Assembly (NCBI GenBank): GCA_017457015.1
Contig: JAFTIG010000052.1
Location: forward strand, 1-18,419
Direction of reading: 5' to 3'
From: Clostridia bacterium
GTDB lineage: Bacteria; Bacillota_A; Clostridia; Christensenellales; Borkfalkiaceae
DNA: 18,419 nt
Below, one piece after another: positions 7,637 through 15,716 of this stretch. The position numbers and the translations under genes were made by a program. The notes under the pieces are model-generated. The model saw only the letters and a list, made by a program, of their open reading frames with translations, made no database searches and was not told the origin of the DNA. Position 1 is the stretch's first letter. The number at the start of each line of letters is the position of its first letter.

Positions 7637-9100
7637 ATGAATTGTATTAAGTGTGGTGCGCCCGTTCCAGACGGCGGAACGTTTTGCACTAAATGCGGAG
7701 CGAGAGCAGACGGTAAAAAGACCTGTATTTCTTGCGGTAACTTAATTGAAGATAGCGCGATTTACTGTACTTATTGCGGTGCAAGGGTGGACGGCAAGAA
7801 AACTTGCAAAAACTGCGGTGAAGTAGTTGACGGCAATTTTTGCACTAAATGCGGTTACGGCGTAAAAGAAAAAACTAGCGCAGTAACGGCAAAGCCAAAT
7901 CAACAAAAAAAACAAAAGGAAAAAGGCAAGGCGTTTGGAATTTACGTTAAAATACAAAAAATATTGTCGCCAAGTTTATATTTAGCGGCAATGCTCGTAT
8001 TGTTCGTGTGTTCGTTTTTTATAGGCATTGAAGTAACCACTACTACGGGCGCAGAAGAAACGTTCGGACCTTTTTACTTTTTTAGCGACGCGTTTATAGA
8101 AGTTGAAAAAACGCTTGCTAATTATAAAAACGATTTGAATTACGATCTTGTAATGAGTTTTGAAAATTTAACTACTATTATATGCTTGGTCGTTATATGC
8201 TTAAATTTCATTGCGCAAACGGTGCTTGCTATCGTCGGCGGTATAAAAGGCGGTAGGGGAATTTATAGAAAAAAGCAAACGGGCGTAAAAAAATACGCGG
8301 TCGGTATGTTTATATCTTATTTAATAACGGTATTAGTTTTACTCGGCGTAAATTACGCTAAAGTTTGCGTCTATACTTCGCGACAAGATATGGACGGAGC
8401 GACCGAACTAACGGACGGCGGTTTGGTAGGGTTAATACTTCCTATCTCTTTAATAGTTTTAGCCTTTATATTAAAGAAAGTTGCCGACGGAAAGAGCGTT
8501 TTATCGGCAAGCAATTTAAAGAAGACGATTACGAGCGTAATAGTTGTTTTGCTTGCAGTAACGGTTGCGGTTTTAGCGGGCAGAGTAGGTTTAAGTGAAA
8601 CTTACGAAGAGTCTTATATGGATGTGACAATAAGTGGCAACGCTACTCAATTTTTGCTATTAATGGCACAAAGCATTCTTGGAATTAAAGGTGCGTCAGT
8701 TTATAACGATGCTATCGTTAAAACGCAAATTAGTTCGTTTGCGCAAATTTGTTCGGTGTTCGTTGCGGTTATAATTGTAGGGCTTGCAATCTACGCGTTA
8801 TTTAGTAAAAAAGATTTTAAGGGTACGCTTATAATTTTATCGTCTATTATGCTTGCGCTTGCTATTTTAGATATTATAATAATGAGTGTGGCTGCAAACG
8901 GATGGATATCCGTATACGATTTACTGATTAAAGAATCGGCGGTAGAAGAATCAATAATTACTACAGGAAACACCAAAAGTATAGGAAGTATCGCCCTATT
9001 GATACTTTCCGCCGTCTTATTTGCAAGCGTAATAGTTTACTCGGCACTGAATAAGAAAAATCAAACTAAAAAAGAAGATTCGGAAGCGGAATTAGAATAA
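7637..9100 (+). CDS. triple zinc-ribbon multi-pass membrane protein
   Basis: A 487-residue protein of unknown function. The first 73 residues hold three tandem zinc ribbons: C3/C6/C17/C20, C30/C33/C44/C47 and C57/C60/C69/C72, separated by DGKKTC linkers that look like internal duplication. A lysine/glutamine-rich linker (about 82-100) follows, then about eight hydrophobic segments spread from residue 110 to 478, with a longer polar region around 135-170. A lysine- and acid-rich tail ends the chain. The ribbons are therefore expected in the cytoplasm with the rest in the membrane. Such zinc-ribbon-plus-membrane proteins are common in Bacillota and mostly uncharacterised. The start is fixed by AAGGAG (7623-7628), eight bases before ATG. 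It is a single-gene unit between the poly-G promoter and a terminator. Confidence 0.85.
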   Translation: MNCIKCGAPVPDGGTFCTKCGARADGKKTCISCGNLIEDSAIYCTYCGARVDGKKTCKNCGEVVDGNFCTKCGYGVKEKTSAVTAKPNQQKKQKEKGKAFGIYVKIQKILSPSLYLAAMLVLFVCSFFIGIEVTTTTGAEETFGPFYFFSDAFIEVEKTLANYKNDLNYDLVMSFENLTTIICLVVICLNFIAQTVLAIVGGIKGGRGIYRKKQTGVKKYAVGMFISYLITVLVLLGVNYAKVCVYTSRQDMDGATELTDGGLVGLILPISLIVLAFILKKVADGKSVLSASNLKKTITSVIVVLLAVTVAVLAGRVGLSETYEESYMDVTISGNATQFLLLMAQSILGIKGASVYNDAIVKTQISSFAQICSVFVAVIIVGLAIYALFSKKDFKGTLIILSSIMLALAILDIIIMSVAANGWISVYDLLIKESAVEESIITTGNTKSIGSIALLILSAVLFASVIVYSALNKKNQTKKEDSEAELE

Positions 9101-9117
9101 TGAACACTAAAAAAAGG

Positions 9118-9149
9118 CGACCGTGCTAAATTTAGCGCGGTCGTTTTAA
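9118..9149. terminator. bidirectional terminator
   Basis: CGACCGTGCT (9118-9127) pairs with AGCGCGGTCG (9134-9143) with one G-T pair, around AAATTT, followed by TTTT. On the opposite strand the stem is followed by CCTTTTTTT. It lies between the convergent zinc-ribbon gene and coaE and can serve both. Confidence 0.85.
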
Positions 9150-9156
9150 TATGGAT

Positions 9157-9744
9157 TCATAAATTTTTTGCAAAGGTCAAAACCTTTTCTTTTAGGGTGG
9201 AAAAGTCCCCGTCGTTATTTATAACGGTATACGGGGTAAGGTCAAAGGCGTCGTAATCGGTCTGTTCGTTCATGCGTGCAATAATCTCTTGCTCGGTAAG
9301 GTTAGAGCGCACCTTAACGCTCTCAATCCTTTGCGCCCTATCGCGCGTTATAACTAAAACCCCGTCAAAATAATCTTGGTATCCACACTCGAAAAGTAGC
9401 GGTACTTCTACGAAGGTGTTTTGATTTGCATTTTCCGTGCGCCTTAAAATTTCTTTAAGCACTAACGGCGTTACGGTATCGGTGAGTTTTTTATGTAGCG
9501 CTTTGTTTGAAAACGCAAGTTCGGCAATGCGTCGTTTATCTATTTTTAGATTGATAAACCCCTTTACGGCGTCGGGGAAAATACTTTTCAAGAGTTTTTT
9601 AACCGAACGTTTTTCATAAAGTTCATGCACTATTTCATCCGACGATAAAACGGGGTAGCCTGCGGTAGAAAGAACGTCTAGCGCAGACGTCTTACCGCTA
9701 CCTATTCCGCCCGTAAGAGCGATAATTTTTGCTTTTTTTGCCAT
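9157..9744 (-). CDS. coaE: dephospho-CoA kinase
   Basis: A 195-residue P-loop kinase that catalyses the last step of coenzyme A synthesis, phosphorylating dephospho-CoA with ATP. The Walker A motif GGIGSGKT is at 12-19, SSDEIVHELY (about 34-43) is the conserved DxxxH region, and VEVPLLFECGY (about 114-124) is a CoaE signature. Length is normal. The start MAKKAKIIAL at 9744 puts the P-loop at its usual distance and begins one base after the polA stop. In-frame upstream ATGs at 9756 and 9786 lie inside polA, and none of the three has a clear ribosome site, so initiation probably depends on ribosomes finishing polA. The order polA-coaE is common in Bacillota. Confidence 0.92.
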   Translation of the reverse strand: MAKKAKIIALTGGIGSGKTSALDVLSTAGYPVLSSDEIVHELYEKRSVKKLLKSIFPDAVKGFINLKIDKRRIAELAFSNKALHKKLTDTVTPLVLKEILRRTENANQNTFVEVPLLFECGYQDYFDGVLVITRDRAQRIESVKVRSNLTEQEIIARMNEQTDYDAFDLTPYTVINNDGDFSTLKEKVLTFAKNL

Positions 9745-9745
9745 A

Positions 9746-12304
9746 TTATTTCGCATCGAACCACGTTTTGCCACTACCCACGTCAACGGTGAGTTTTACG
9801 GCAAGGTTCGCTGCGCCCTCCATCTCTTCAACGAGTATTTTTTCCACGCGCTCTTGTTCGTCAATATATGCGTCTATGATAAGTTCGTCGTGTACTTGAA
9901 GTATGAGTTCTGATTTAAGATTTTCCTTTCTCAAACGGTTTCCAACAGCAATCATTGCTATCTTAATTATATCCGCACTACTGCCTTGCAAGGGCATGTT
10001 CATAGCAACTCTTTCACCAAACTGGCGAAGATTGTAATTGCTCGCGTTAATTTCTCTTATATATCTTTTTCTGCCGAGTAGCGTGACGGCGTAACCGTTT
10101 TCTCTAGCAAAATTGACGTTGCCGTCCATATACGTCTTTACTTCGGGGTATTCTTTAAAATACGCGTCGATAAAGTTGCGCGCCTCGGACGCGGATATTT
10201 TAAGTTGCTTTGCAAGCCCGTATTCGCTCATGCCGTATATTATACCAAAGTTTACTGCCTTTGCACTTGCGCGCATCTGTGACGTGACGTCGTCTAATTT
10301 AACCTTAAACACCTTTGCGGCGGTCGCTCTGTGTACGTCTTTACCGCTTGTAAACGCGTCTATAAGCCCCTTGCACCCCGAAAACGATGCGAGTAGCCTT
10401 AATTCTATTTGTGAATAGTCCGCGCCGACCAAAACTCTATCGTCCGATTTCGGCACGAAAAATTTTCTTATTTCCTTGCCTTCTTCATCGCGTACGGGGA
10501 TGTTTTGTAAGTTGGGCTCTTTGCTAGAAAGCCTGCCCGTCGCAGTAAGCGTTTGGTTAAAGGTGGTGTGTATAAGCCCCGTCTTTTTATCTATGAGCGG
10601 TTTAAAGCCTTCAATATAAGTGGACTGCAATTTTTGCAACTGACGGTATCTTAAAATAAGCGGAACGATAGGGTGTACCGATTCTAACGGCTCTAAAATT
10701 TCCGCAGTAGTAGAATAGCCGTGCTTGGTCTTTTTGCTTTTGCCTATTTTTAATTTTTCAAACAAAAGGTCGCCGAGTTGTTTGGGGGAGTTTACGTTAA
10801 GTGGCTCGCCGTCGGCATACGCTTTAATTTTATTTTCTAGTTCTTTTATGATCCCGTGATACTTTTCGCCTGATAAAGATAACGCGTCGTAATCGACCTT
10901 AAATCCCGATATTTCCATATCGTAGAGAAGATCTGCTAGCGGTAGTTCTACGTTCTTATATAGAGAAACGAGATTCTCTTCATTGAGTTTTTGCATGAGC
11001 GAAAGATAAAGGCTCAAGATAGAAGACGCAGGCGTTTGTTCATTGAGTCCGTACTCGGTCAAAACTTCACTCAAACTCTCGTCGCGTCCGGAAAAATCCG
11101 CAAGGTACTTTACTATCGCTACGTCTTCGCACGGGGCGGTTAAAGCCATGCCTACCGTGTCTTTAAGGTAGTGCTTTAATTCCTTTTTATTAAAGAGAAT
11201 AAGAGTTGTTTTGCCCGTAAATACGGGATTTAACGCGCTTAAAACTTCAGATAGACTAAACCCGTCGTCAAGCAAGGTCTGACGCACTTTTAAAGCGTAT
11301 TCATTTTTGCCGTCGGAAACGTTTACTCTATCGGGTAAAAGGGTAACGCAAAGTTTTTCCGCACCGCCAAAATCGGGAAGATGAGAAAGATCTTCAACGT
11401 TAAAAAGTTCCACGTCCGCTTGCTCGGTAAAAGTTTCGTCCGTTTCTTCTTCTGAAAACCAGTTGCTCTTTTTAGAAAAAGACTTAAACTCTAATTGCAA
11501 AAATCTTTTCTTTACGCGCGCTGGGAAAGGCACGGGGAAGGTCATGTGGTTTAGGTCTGTATCAATATCGCACTCACAGTTGATGGTCGCAAGCGTTTTT
11601 GAAAGAAAACAGAGTTCTTTATCGTTTACGATTTTTTCTTGCAACTTGCCTTTGAGTTCGTCCGTGTGCTCATAAAGCGTTTCAATATCGCCGTATTCTT
11701 GTAAAAGCGATTTAGCCGTCTTTTCGCCTATACCGCGAACGCCGGGGATATTGTCCGAACTGTCGCCCATAAGTGCTTTAAGGTCAATAATTTGTTCGGG
11801 GGAAATTTGTGTTTTCTCCTTAAAGTTTTCAAGTGTATAAATATCAACGTCCGTGATACCGCGCTTGGTAAAATGTACTTCAGTTTCTTGGTCAACTAGT
11901 TGGAAAGAGTCTTTGTCCCCCGTAAAAATATACGTTTTAACCGACGTGGATTTAGCGACCGTGCCGATAAGGTCGTCCGCCTCAAACCCTTCTTTTTCCA
12001 AAGTTTTAATACCCATAAGATTTAATAGTTCTTTAAGTAGCGGAATTTGCGGTCGCAATTCTTCGGGCATAGGTTTTCTCGTGCCCTTGTATTCAGAATA
12101 CATCTTGTGTCTAAAAGTAGGCGCTTTAAGGTCAAACGCAACGGCAACGTAAGTAGGACGCACGTCGTCAAGCATTTTAAAGAACATGTTCATAAACCCG
12201 TATACTGCGTTAGTATAAGAGCCGTCCTTGGTCGTTAAAAGGGGCATTGCGTAAAAGGCGCGATTTATAAGACTGTTTCCGTCAATCAATACTAATTTTT
12301 CCAT
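9746..12304 (-). CDS. polA: DNA polymerase I
   Basis: An 852-residue family A polymerase for gap filling and primer removal. The N-terminal 5'-3' exonuclease domain (about 1-290) shows LVLIDGNSLINRAF, FEADDLIG, FTGDKDSFQLV and the helix-hairpin-helix IPGVRGIGEKTA. The middle (about 300-440) lacks the acidic DxE and DxxxxD signatures of an active 3'-5' exonuclease, so proofreading is probably absent, as in many Gram-positive Pol I enzymes. The polymerase domain contains motif A DYSQIELR (about 624-631), motif B with RASAKAVNFGIIYG (about 660-680) and motif C QVHDEL (803-808). ATG is preceded by AAGGA, seven bases away. It is the first gene of the polA-coaE operon. Confidence 0.97.
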   Translation of the reverse strand: MEKLVLIDGNSLINRAFYAMPLLTTKDGSYTNAVYGFMNMFFKMLDDVRPTYVAVAFDLKAPTFRHKMYSEYKGTRKPMPEELRPQIPLLKELLNLMGIKTLEKEGFEADDLIGTVAKSTSVKTYIFTGDKDSFQLVDQETEVHFTKRGITDVDIYTLENFKEKTQISPEQIIDLKALMGDSSDNIPGVRGIGEKTAKSLLQEYGDIETLYEHTDELKGKLQEKIVNDKELCFLSKTLATINCECDIDTDLNHMTFPVPFPARVKKRFLQLEFKSFSKKSNWFSEEETDETFTEQADVELFNVEDLSHLPDFGGAEKLCVTLLPDRVNVSDGKNEYALKVRQTLLDDGFSLSEVLSALNPVFTGKTTLILFNKKELKHYLKDTVGMALTAPCEDVAIVKYLADFSGRDESLSEVLTEYGLNEQTPASSILSLYLSLMQKLNEENLVSLYKNVELPLADLLYDMEISGFKVDYDALSLSGEKYHGIIKELENKIKAYADGEPLNVNSPKQLGDLLFEKLKIGKSKKTKHGYSTTAEILEPLESVHPIVPLILRYRQLQKLQSTYIEGFKPLIDKKTGLIHTTFNQTLTATGRLSSKEPNLQNIPVRDEEGKEIRKFFVPKSDDRVLVGADYSQIELRLLASFSGCKGLIDAFTSGKDVHRATAAKVFKVKLDDVTSQMRASAKAVNFGIIYGMSEYGLAKQLKISASEARNFIDAYFKEYPEVKTYMDGNVNFARENGYAVTLLGRKRYIREINASNYNLRQFGERVAMNMPLQGSSADIIKIAMIAVGNRLRKENLKSELILQVHDELIIDAYIDEQERVEKILVEEMEGAANLAVKLTVDVGSGKTWFDAK

Positions 12305-12403
12305 AAAAAATCCTTGAATATGCTTGCCATTTATTAAAATTTGTGCTATTATCTTATAGCAAGAGTAAGATAAGTTAAGTTGTTAAATTGATTTTACCGT
12401 TTT

Positions 12404-12432
12404 ATTTTAACAAAAATACTTAAATTTTGCAA
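12404..12432 (-). promoter_or_regulatory. candidate polA promoter
   Basis: On the minus strand TTGCAA (12427-12432) and TAAAAT (12404-12409) are 17 bases apart. This would give a leader of about 90 bases before polA. Both boxes deviate from consensus in one or two bases and the region is AT-rich, so the assignment is tentative. No equally good promoter for the divergent tRNA was found. Confidence 0.4.
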
Positions 12433-12451
12433 CAAATAATAAACACTTTAT

Positions 12452-12538
12452 GCCTCTGTGGTGAAATTGGCAGACGCGCTGGACTCAAAATCCAGTGGTA
12501 GCGATACCGTGCCGGTTCGACTCCGGCCAGAGGCACCA
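12452..12538 (+). tRNA. tRNA-Leu (anticodon CAA)
   Basis: The 7-bp acceptor stem GCCTCTG/CAGAGGC, the anticodon stem CTGGA/TCCAG with loop CTCAAAA (anticodon CAA, reading UUG), and the T-arm GCCGG/CCGGC with TTCGACT loop are all intact. The D-arm has GTGAAATTGGCAGAC. A long variable arm (TGGTAGCGATACCG) marks a class II leucine tRNA. The CCA end is encoded (12536-12538). The open reading frame across it that begins MVKLADALDSK is a well-known spurious translation of tRNA-Leu. Confidence 0.97.
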
Positions 12539-12540
12539 TC

Positions 12541-12579
12541 AAAAAAAGAGAATAGGGTTTATACCTGTTCTCTTTTTTT
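12541..12579 (+). terminator. terminator of tRNA-Leu
   Basis: AAAAAAAGAGAA (12541-12552) pairs with TTCTCTTTTTTT (12568-12579), giving a stem that ends in seven T, with a possible inner AGG/CCT stem in the loop. It begins two bases after the CCA end. Confidence 0.8.
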
Positions 12580-12701
12580 GCACTACTATCATAGCGGAGT
12601 CGAACCTACGGTTCGATTTCCTAGCGGAAGACGGCAACCCTTTTGTCGACTATAAAAGTCGACATTTCCCCTAATAGGTGAATTACCGGCCAGAGGCACC
12701 A
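12580..12701 (+). other. tRNA-derived remnant with duplicated tRNA-Leu 3' end
   Basis: CCGGCCAGAGGCACCA (12686-12701) is a 16-base perfect copy of the tRNA-Leu 3' end (12523-12538). Just before it, GGTGAATT resembles GGTGAAATT of the tRNA D-arm, and GGAGTCGAACC (12596-12606) is the reverse complement of the tRNA's GGTTCGACTCC. Two small hairpins occur, TCGAACC/GGTTCGA (12600-12616) and GTCGAC/GTCGAC (12645-12663). No complete second tRNA can be folded. It may be a decayed tandem tRNA or the scar of an element that used the tRNA 3' end as attachment site. Confidence 0.5.
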
Positions 12702-12738
12702 AAACAAAAAGGACCGCAAGAGCGGTCTTTTTTGTTTT
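12701..12738 (+). terminator. intrinsic terminator after the tRNA remnant
   Basis: AAAACAAAAAGGACCGC (12701-12717) pairs with GCGGTCTTTTTTGTTTT (12722-12738) with one G-T pair and an AAGA loop; the descending arm carries the T-run. It starts exactly at the end of the duplicated tRNA 3' sequence, as the first terminator starts just after the real tRNA. Confidence 0.8.
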
Positions 12739-12770
12739 GGTTGTCAATAACGGAGTAGATAAAAAAGGGA

Positions 12771-12846
12771 TCCCAAAAAGTATCGTAAGAACTTTTTGGG
12801 AAGAGAAAATACTACACCCCAAAAGCGTTTGGCTTTTGGGGTGTAG
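12771..12846 (-). terminator. tandem hairpins, terminator of the lipoprotein gene
   Basis: A 15-bp perfect stem (12812-12826 with 12832-12846, loop GTTTG) lies 30 bases beyond the stop of the minus-strand lipoprotein gene; read on that strand it is followed by TATTTTCTCTT. A second hairpin of 11 bp (12771-12781 with 12791-12801) follows. Together they separate the lipoprotein unit from the tRNA region. Confidence 0.75.
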
Positions 12847-12875
12847 TTTATTTGCCTTTCGTCTTTATAGTTTTA

Positions 12876-13775
12876 TTATTCAACAGGGGTTGTTTCTAAC
12901 GGGGGTAAAGATGCAGTGATATCAGTAAACGCATCGGCGTCTGTAGGTGCACTAACTTGTGTAGTCCCGATATCAGTAAAGGTAATTTCTCCGTTATAAG
13001 TATAGTTGTAAGTTGCGTCGGGAGTAGTCATCTTTACTTTAAAAGATATATCGATATGGTCTAAAGCGCCCGTTTCATCAATTATGAACTTATAGTTGAT
13101 TTTTCTGTATTCTAAAGTTGCGTCCGTAGGAAGATTTTTAGATGCTACTTTTTGTGCAAACGCTTGTGCTTTTGCTCCGTCCATAACTATTTCAAAATAA
13201 ATATCGGTAGCGTCGGGTTTGTTGATATTAAATACTACGTCGTCAAAATCCGATTGAGAAAAATCGTAAACGGGGTTTAAGAGTTCATCCATATCTAATT
13301 CTGCGCGAATTGCAATTTCTTGAAGTGTTGCAGAATATTTTGCTTTAATAGTTTGCGGTGTGATTTCATCACGCATATCAATGTAAGCCACGTTGTTTAC
13401 AAACCACACTTCGTTGGTAATAGTACCCAAAGATTCGCCCATAATCTCACCAGCGTCCACGAATATTTTTTCGTAGAAATTATCGCCTGCCATCTTAAAC
13501 GTATCGTACATTTTAAGATTCATAGTAAGGCTTGCGCCAGAAACGCTTACAGAACAGGGTATATCGTAGTTTACGGTAGAAGTAAAGTTGTTTTCGTAAG
13601 CGTCGATAGTATTCATAATGTCAGAATAAATCTGCGCGGTGGTCTTGTCGTTAAGCGTATCAACTTGATTGTAGTTTGATTCAGGCGGTTTATCTTCAGA
13701 ACAACCGACCAAACAAACTGTAAACAACATAGTAATCGCCAAAACGATTGTTAAAAGTTTGCTAAATTTTTTCAT
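12876..13775 (-). CDS. secreted lipoprotein of unknown function
   Basis: A 299-residue protein with a lipoprotein signal peptide: positive start MKKFSK, hydrophobic stretch about 7-23 and lipobox LVGC with the modified cysteine at 25. The mature part is acidic and threonine-rich with alternating beta-like segments, ending in a proline/threonine-rich tail (PPLETTPVE). It would be anchored on the outer face of the membrane. Overall shape recalls small clostridial lipoproteins of the DUF6612/LolA-like kind, but no specific motif allows a name. The start is fixed by GGAG, nine bases before ATG, and a near-consensus promoter lies upstream. It is a single-gene unit. Confidence 0.85.
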   Translation of the reverse strand: MKKFSKLLTIVLAITMLFTVCLVGCSEDKPPESNYNQVDTLNDKTTAQIYSDIMNTIDAYENNFTSTVNYDIPCSVSVSGASLTMNLKMYDTFKMAGDNFYEKIFVDAGEIMGESLGTITNEVWFVNNVAYIDMRDEITPQTIKAKYSATLQEIAIRAELDMDELLNPVYDFSQSDFDDVVFNINKPDATDIYFEIVMDGAKAQAFAQKVASKNLPTDATLEYRKINYKFIIDETGALDHIDISFKVKMTTPDATYNYTYNGEITFTDIGTTQVSAPTDADAFTDITASLPPLETTPVE

Positions 13776-13821
13776 AACAGTTTTCTCCTTTTCCTTTTAG
13801 GAATAAAATTTTTAGAATTTT

Positions 13822-13850
13822 ATTATACTCTCCATTTTTATAAAAGTCAA
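13822..13850 (-). promoter_or_regulatory. sigma-A promoter of the lipoprotein gene
   Basis: On the minus strand TTGACT (13845-13850) and TATAAT (13822-13827) are 17 bases apart. The leader of about 40 bases contains AAAATT/AATTTT self-complementarity and the AAGGAG site. Confidence 0.85.
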
Positions 13851-13870
13851 TGCGTTTAAGATATCTTTAA

Positions 13871-13906
13871 AAACTCGAATAAAAAACAGCAAAAAATAAA
13901 CCGTCG
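13871..13906 (+). repeat. 36-base direct repeat, left copy
   Basis: Identical over 36 bases to 15362-15397. In the right copy the last bases form the left arm of a terminator, but here the sequence continues TATTTAGTTTGA, so the second arm is missing and this copy cannot terminate. It lies between the lipoprotein promoter and the promoter of the ATPase gene. Confidence 0.9.
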
Positions 13907-13957
13907 TATTTAGTTTGATTTAATCTAAAAAACAACAAAAAGTTTAACCACTTATGC

Positions 13958-13986
13958 TTGACAGGGTGTAAGATTTTTTATATAAT
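13958..13986 (+). promoter_or_regulatory. perfect-consensus sigma-A promoter
   Basis: TTGACA (13958-13963), a 17-base spacer and TATAAT (13981-13986) match the consensus at all twelve positions. The expected start near 13993 gives a leader of about 45 bases to the ATPase gene. Confidence 0.9.
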
Positions 13987-14038
13987 ATTTTAAAGTAAAT
14001 CTAATTTACGACCAACTTTCAAACAAAAGGGGCGACTT

Positions 14039-15331
14039 ATGGGTGTAATTGAGAGAGAAAGATATTTACAAAAGTTAATAGACCGCAAAGAAAACGGCAT
14101 GATAAAAGTAATTACGGGGATTAGAAGATGTGGTAAAAGTTATCTTCTATTCAGTTTATATTACGATTATTTAATTTCTATCGGTGTAAAGAAAGAAAAT
14201 ATTATAACAATAGCTTTGGATGAAGAAGAAAACGATAAATATCGTGAGCCGAAAGAACTTTCCGCTTATATTCGTTCTAAAATCGTGAATAACGACGAGC
14301 AATATTACGTTTTTATAGATGAAGTTCAATACGCTATAAAAAAAGAAGAACTAAAAAGCGACAAGCCATTGCCTTTATACGGCATATTAAACGGTTTACT
14401 CCGTAATAAAAACGTTGACGTTTACGTTACGGGCAGTAACTCAAAACTTTTATCTAAAGACGTTATGACCGAGTTTCGTGGGCGCGGTGATGAGATAAGA
14501 GTTTATCCCCTTACTTTTAAGGAATACTATAACTATTTAGGAGGGGATAAATTAGAGCGTTTTGAAGAATACGCCGAGTATGGTGGTCTTCCGCTTACTT
14601 TATCAAGAAAGACGGCAGAGGATAAGGTAAAATATTTATCAGACCTTTTCAAAGAAGTGTATTTTAAAGATATTAAAGAACGTTATAGTATAGATCTACC
14701 TGAAGTCTTACAACTTTTAACGGACGATTTGTGTTCGTCGATCGGTTCACTTACTAATTCGTCCAAAATAGCAAATGCTTTAAAATCTGCTAGAAACGTT
14801 AAGGTTGACTCTCAAACGATTTCAACCTATTTAGAATATTTAGAAGAATCGTTTTTGTTTAACCAAGCAAAGCGTTACGACGTTAAGGGTAAAAAATATT
14901 TTCTATATCCGTCTAAATATTACTGTGCGGATATGGGGCTACGTAACGCTCGCTTAAATTTTAGACAACAAGAAGAAACTCACGCAATGGAAAACATTAT
15001 TTATAACGAATTGCTTGCTCGCGGTTTTTCGGTGGACGTAGGTGTCGTTGAAATCGTAAGCGTTAGTGAAGATGGAAAACGTCATCAAAAACAATGTGAA
15101 ATTGACTTCGTTATCAATAAAGGAATGAGAAGATATTACATTCAATCGGCATTAGCACTCCCTACAGAAGATAAAGAAAAAACCAAACTTCGTCCTTTCC
15201 TTGAAACTAGGGATTTCTTTAAGAAAATTATCGTAACTAAATCATATATGAAACCTTGGTTTGACGATAACGGAATTTATCACGTAGGCTTATACGATTT
15301 CTTGCTTGACGAAAGTATATTGGAAAGTTAG
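14039..15331 (+). CDS. AAA ATPase with DUF4143 domain
   Basis: A 430-residue cytosolic protein of the AAA_14/DUF4143 family. The Walker A motif GIRRCGKS is at 27-34, Walker B YVFIDEVQ at 90-97, the sensor-like VTGSNSKLLS at 130-139 and the family's FRGRG at 146-150. The C-terminal part contains AMENIIYNELLARGF and CEIDFVI followed by YYIQSAL, which fits the PD-(D/E)xK nuclease-like fold of DUF4143. Proteins of this family are frequent, often laterally moved, and their function is mostly unknown. The start is supported by AAAAGGGG (14025-14032), six bases before ATG. The gene forms its own unit with a perfect promoter and terminator and is bracketed by 36-base direct repeats. Confidence 0.93.
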   Translation: MGVIERERYLQKLIDRKENGMIKVITGIRRCGKSYLLFSLYYDYLISIGVKKENIITIALDEEENDKYREPKELSAYIRSKIVNNDEQYYVFIDEVQYAIKKEELKSDKPLPLYGILNGLLRNKNVDVYVTGSNSKLLSKDVMTEFRGRGDEIRVYPLTFKEYYNYLGGDKLERFEEYAEYGGLPLTLSRKTAEDKVKYLSDLFKEVYFKDIKERYSIDLPEVLQLLTDDLCSSIGSLTNSSKIANALKSARNVKVDSQTISTYLEYLEESFLFNQAKRYDVKGKKYFLYPSKYYCADMGLRNARLNFRQQEETHAMENIIYNELLARGFSVDVGVVEIVSVSEDGKRHQKQCEIDFVINKGMRRYYIQSALALPTEDKEKTKLRPFLETRDFFKKIIVTKSYMKPWFDDNGIYHVGLYDFLLDESILES

Positions 15332-15361
15332 TCGTAATTATCACAAAAAATCTAATAGAAT

Positions 15362-15397
15362 AAACTCGAATAAAAAACAGCAAAAAATAAACCGTCG
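15362..15397 (+). repeat. 36-base direct repeat, right copy
   Basis: Identical to 13871-13906. The last seven bases (ACCGTCG) are the ascending arm of the terminator at 15391-15415. Confidence 0.9.
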
Positions 15398-15415
15398 CAT
15401 TAAGTCGACGGTTTT
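15391..15415. terminator. terminator between the ATPase and XRE genes
   Basis: ACCGTCG (15391-15397) pairs with CGACGGT (15406-15412), loop CATTAAGT, followed by TTTT. On the opposite strand the stem is followed by TTATTTTTTG, so it can also terminate the convergent regulator gene ending at 15453. Confidence 0.7.
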
Positions 15416-15452
15416 AAGCGAAGGAGAAGGATAAAAAGGTCAGTATAAGGTT

Positions 15453-15695
15453 TTAATAATTATCTATATTTTCACTGCTAAAGAGTTCGTCCGAAAAGAA
15501 TTCCTGCATAGATACGCCGAGCCCTTCGCAAATTTTAGAAACGTTAAGTAACCCTATATTTTTGGTGTGTCCGCGAAAAATATTATTTAGAGTAGACGTG
15601 GGTACACCGCTAAGTTCGGAAAGTTTAGAGTATTTATACCCTTTCTCTTTTAAATATTGTTTTGCTCTGATCGTAAATGCCTTGCTTGAAATCAT
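15453..15695 (-). CDS. XRE-family helix-turn-helix regulator
   Basis: An 80-residue protein that is almost entirely a Cro/C1-type DNA-binding domain. The region about 20-62 shows YSKLSELSGVPTSTLNNIFRG, the canonical helix-turn-helix, followed by LLNVSKICEGLGVSMQEFF, the fourth and fifth helices. A short acidic tail ends the protein and there is no effector domain. Such small regulators usually repress their own and a neighbouring promoter. It diverges from the sigma factor gene across 225 bases, and a small palindrome lies in the shared region. The start has AAGGAG eight bases before ATG. Confidence 0.93.
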   Translation of the reverse strand: MISSKAFTIRAKQYLKEKGYKYSKLSELSGVPTSTLNNIFRGHTKNIGLLNVSKICEGLGVSMQEFFSDELFSSENIDNY

Positions 15696-15716
15696 AATGA
15701 ATTCTCCTTATATAAC

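Noticed and set aside
8365..8598. Alternative 77-residue frame inside the zinc-ribbon protein gene
   Set aside because: Overlaps a strongly supported membrane protein frame and lacks its own ribosome site.
9745..9786. Longer coaE start at 9786 (209 residues)
   Set aside because: Would place 14 extra residues inside polA ahead of the normal N-terminus, without a ribosome site.
12458..12822. Open frames over and beside the tRNA-Leu gene
   Set aside because: One is the usual spurious reading of tRNA-Leu; the other runs through terminators and the tRNA remnant on the opposite strand.
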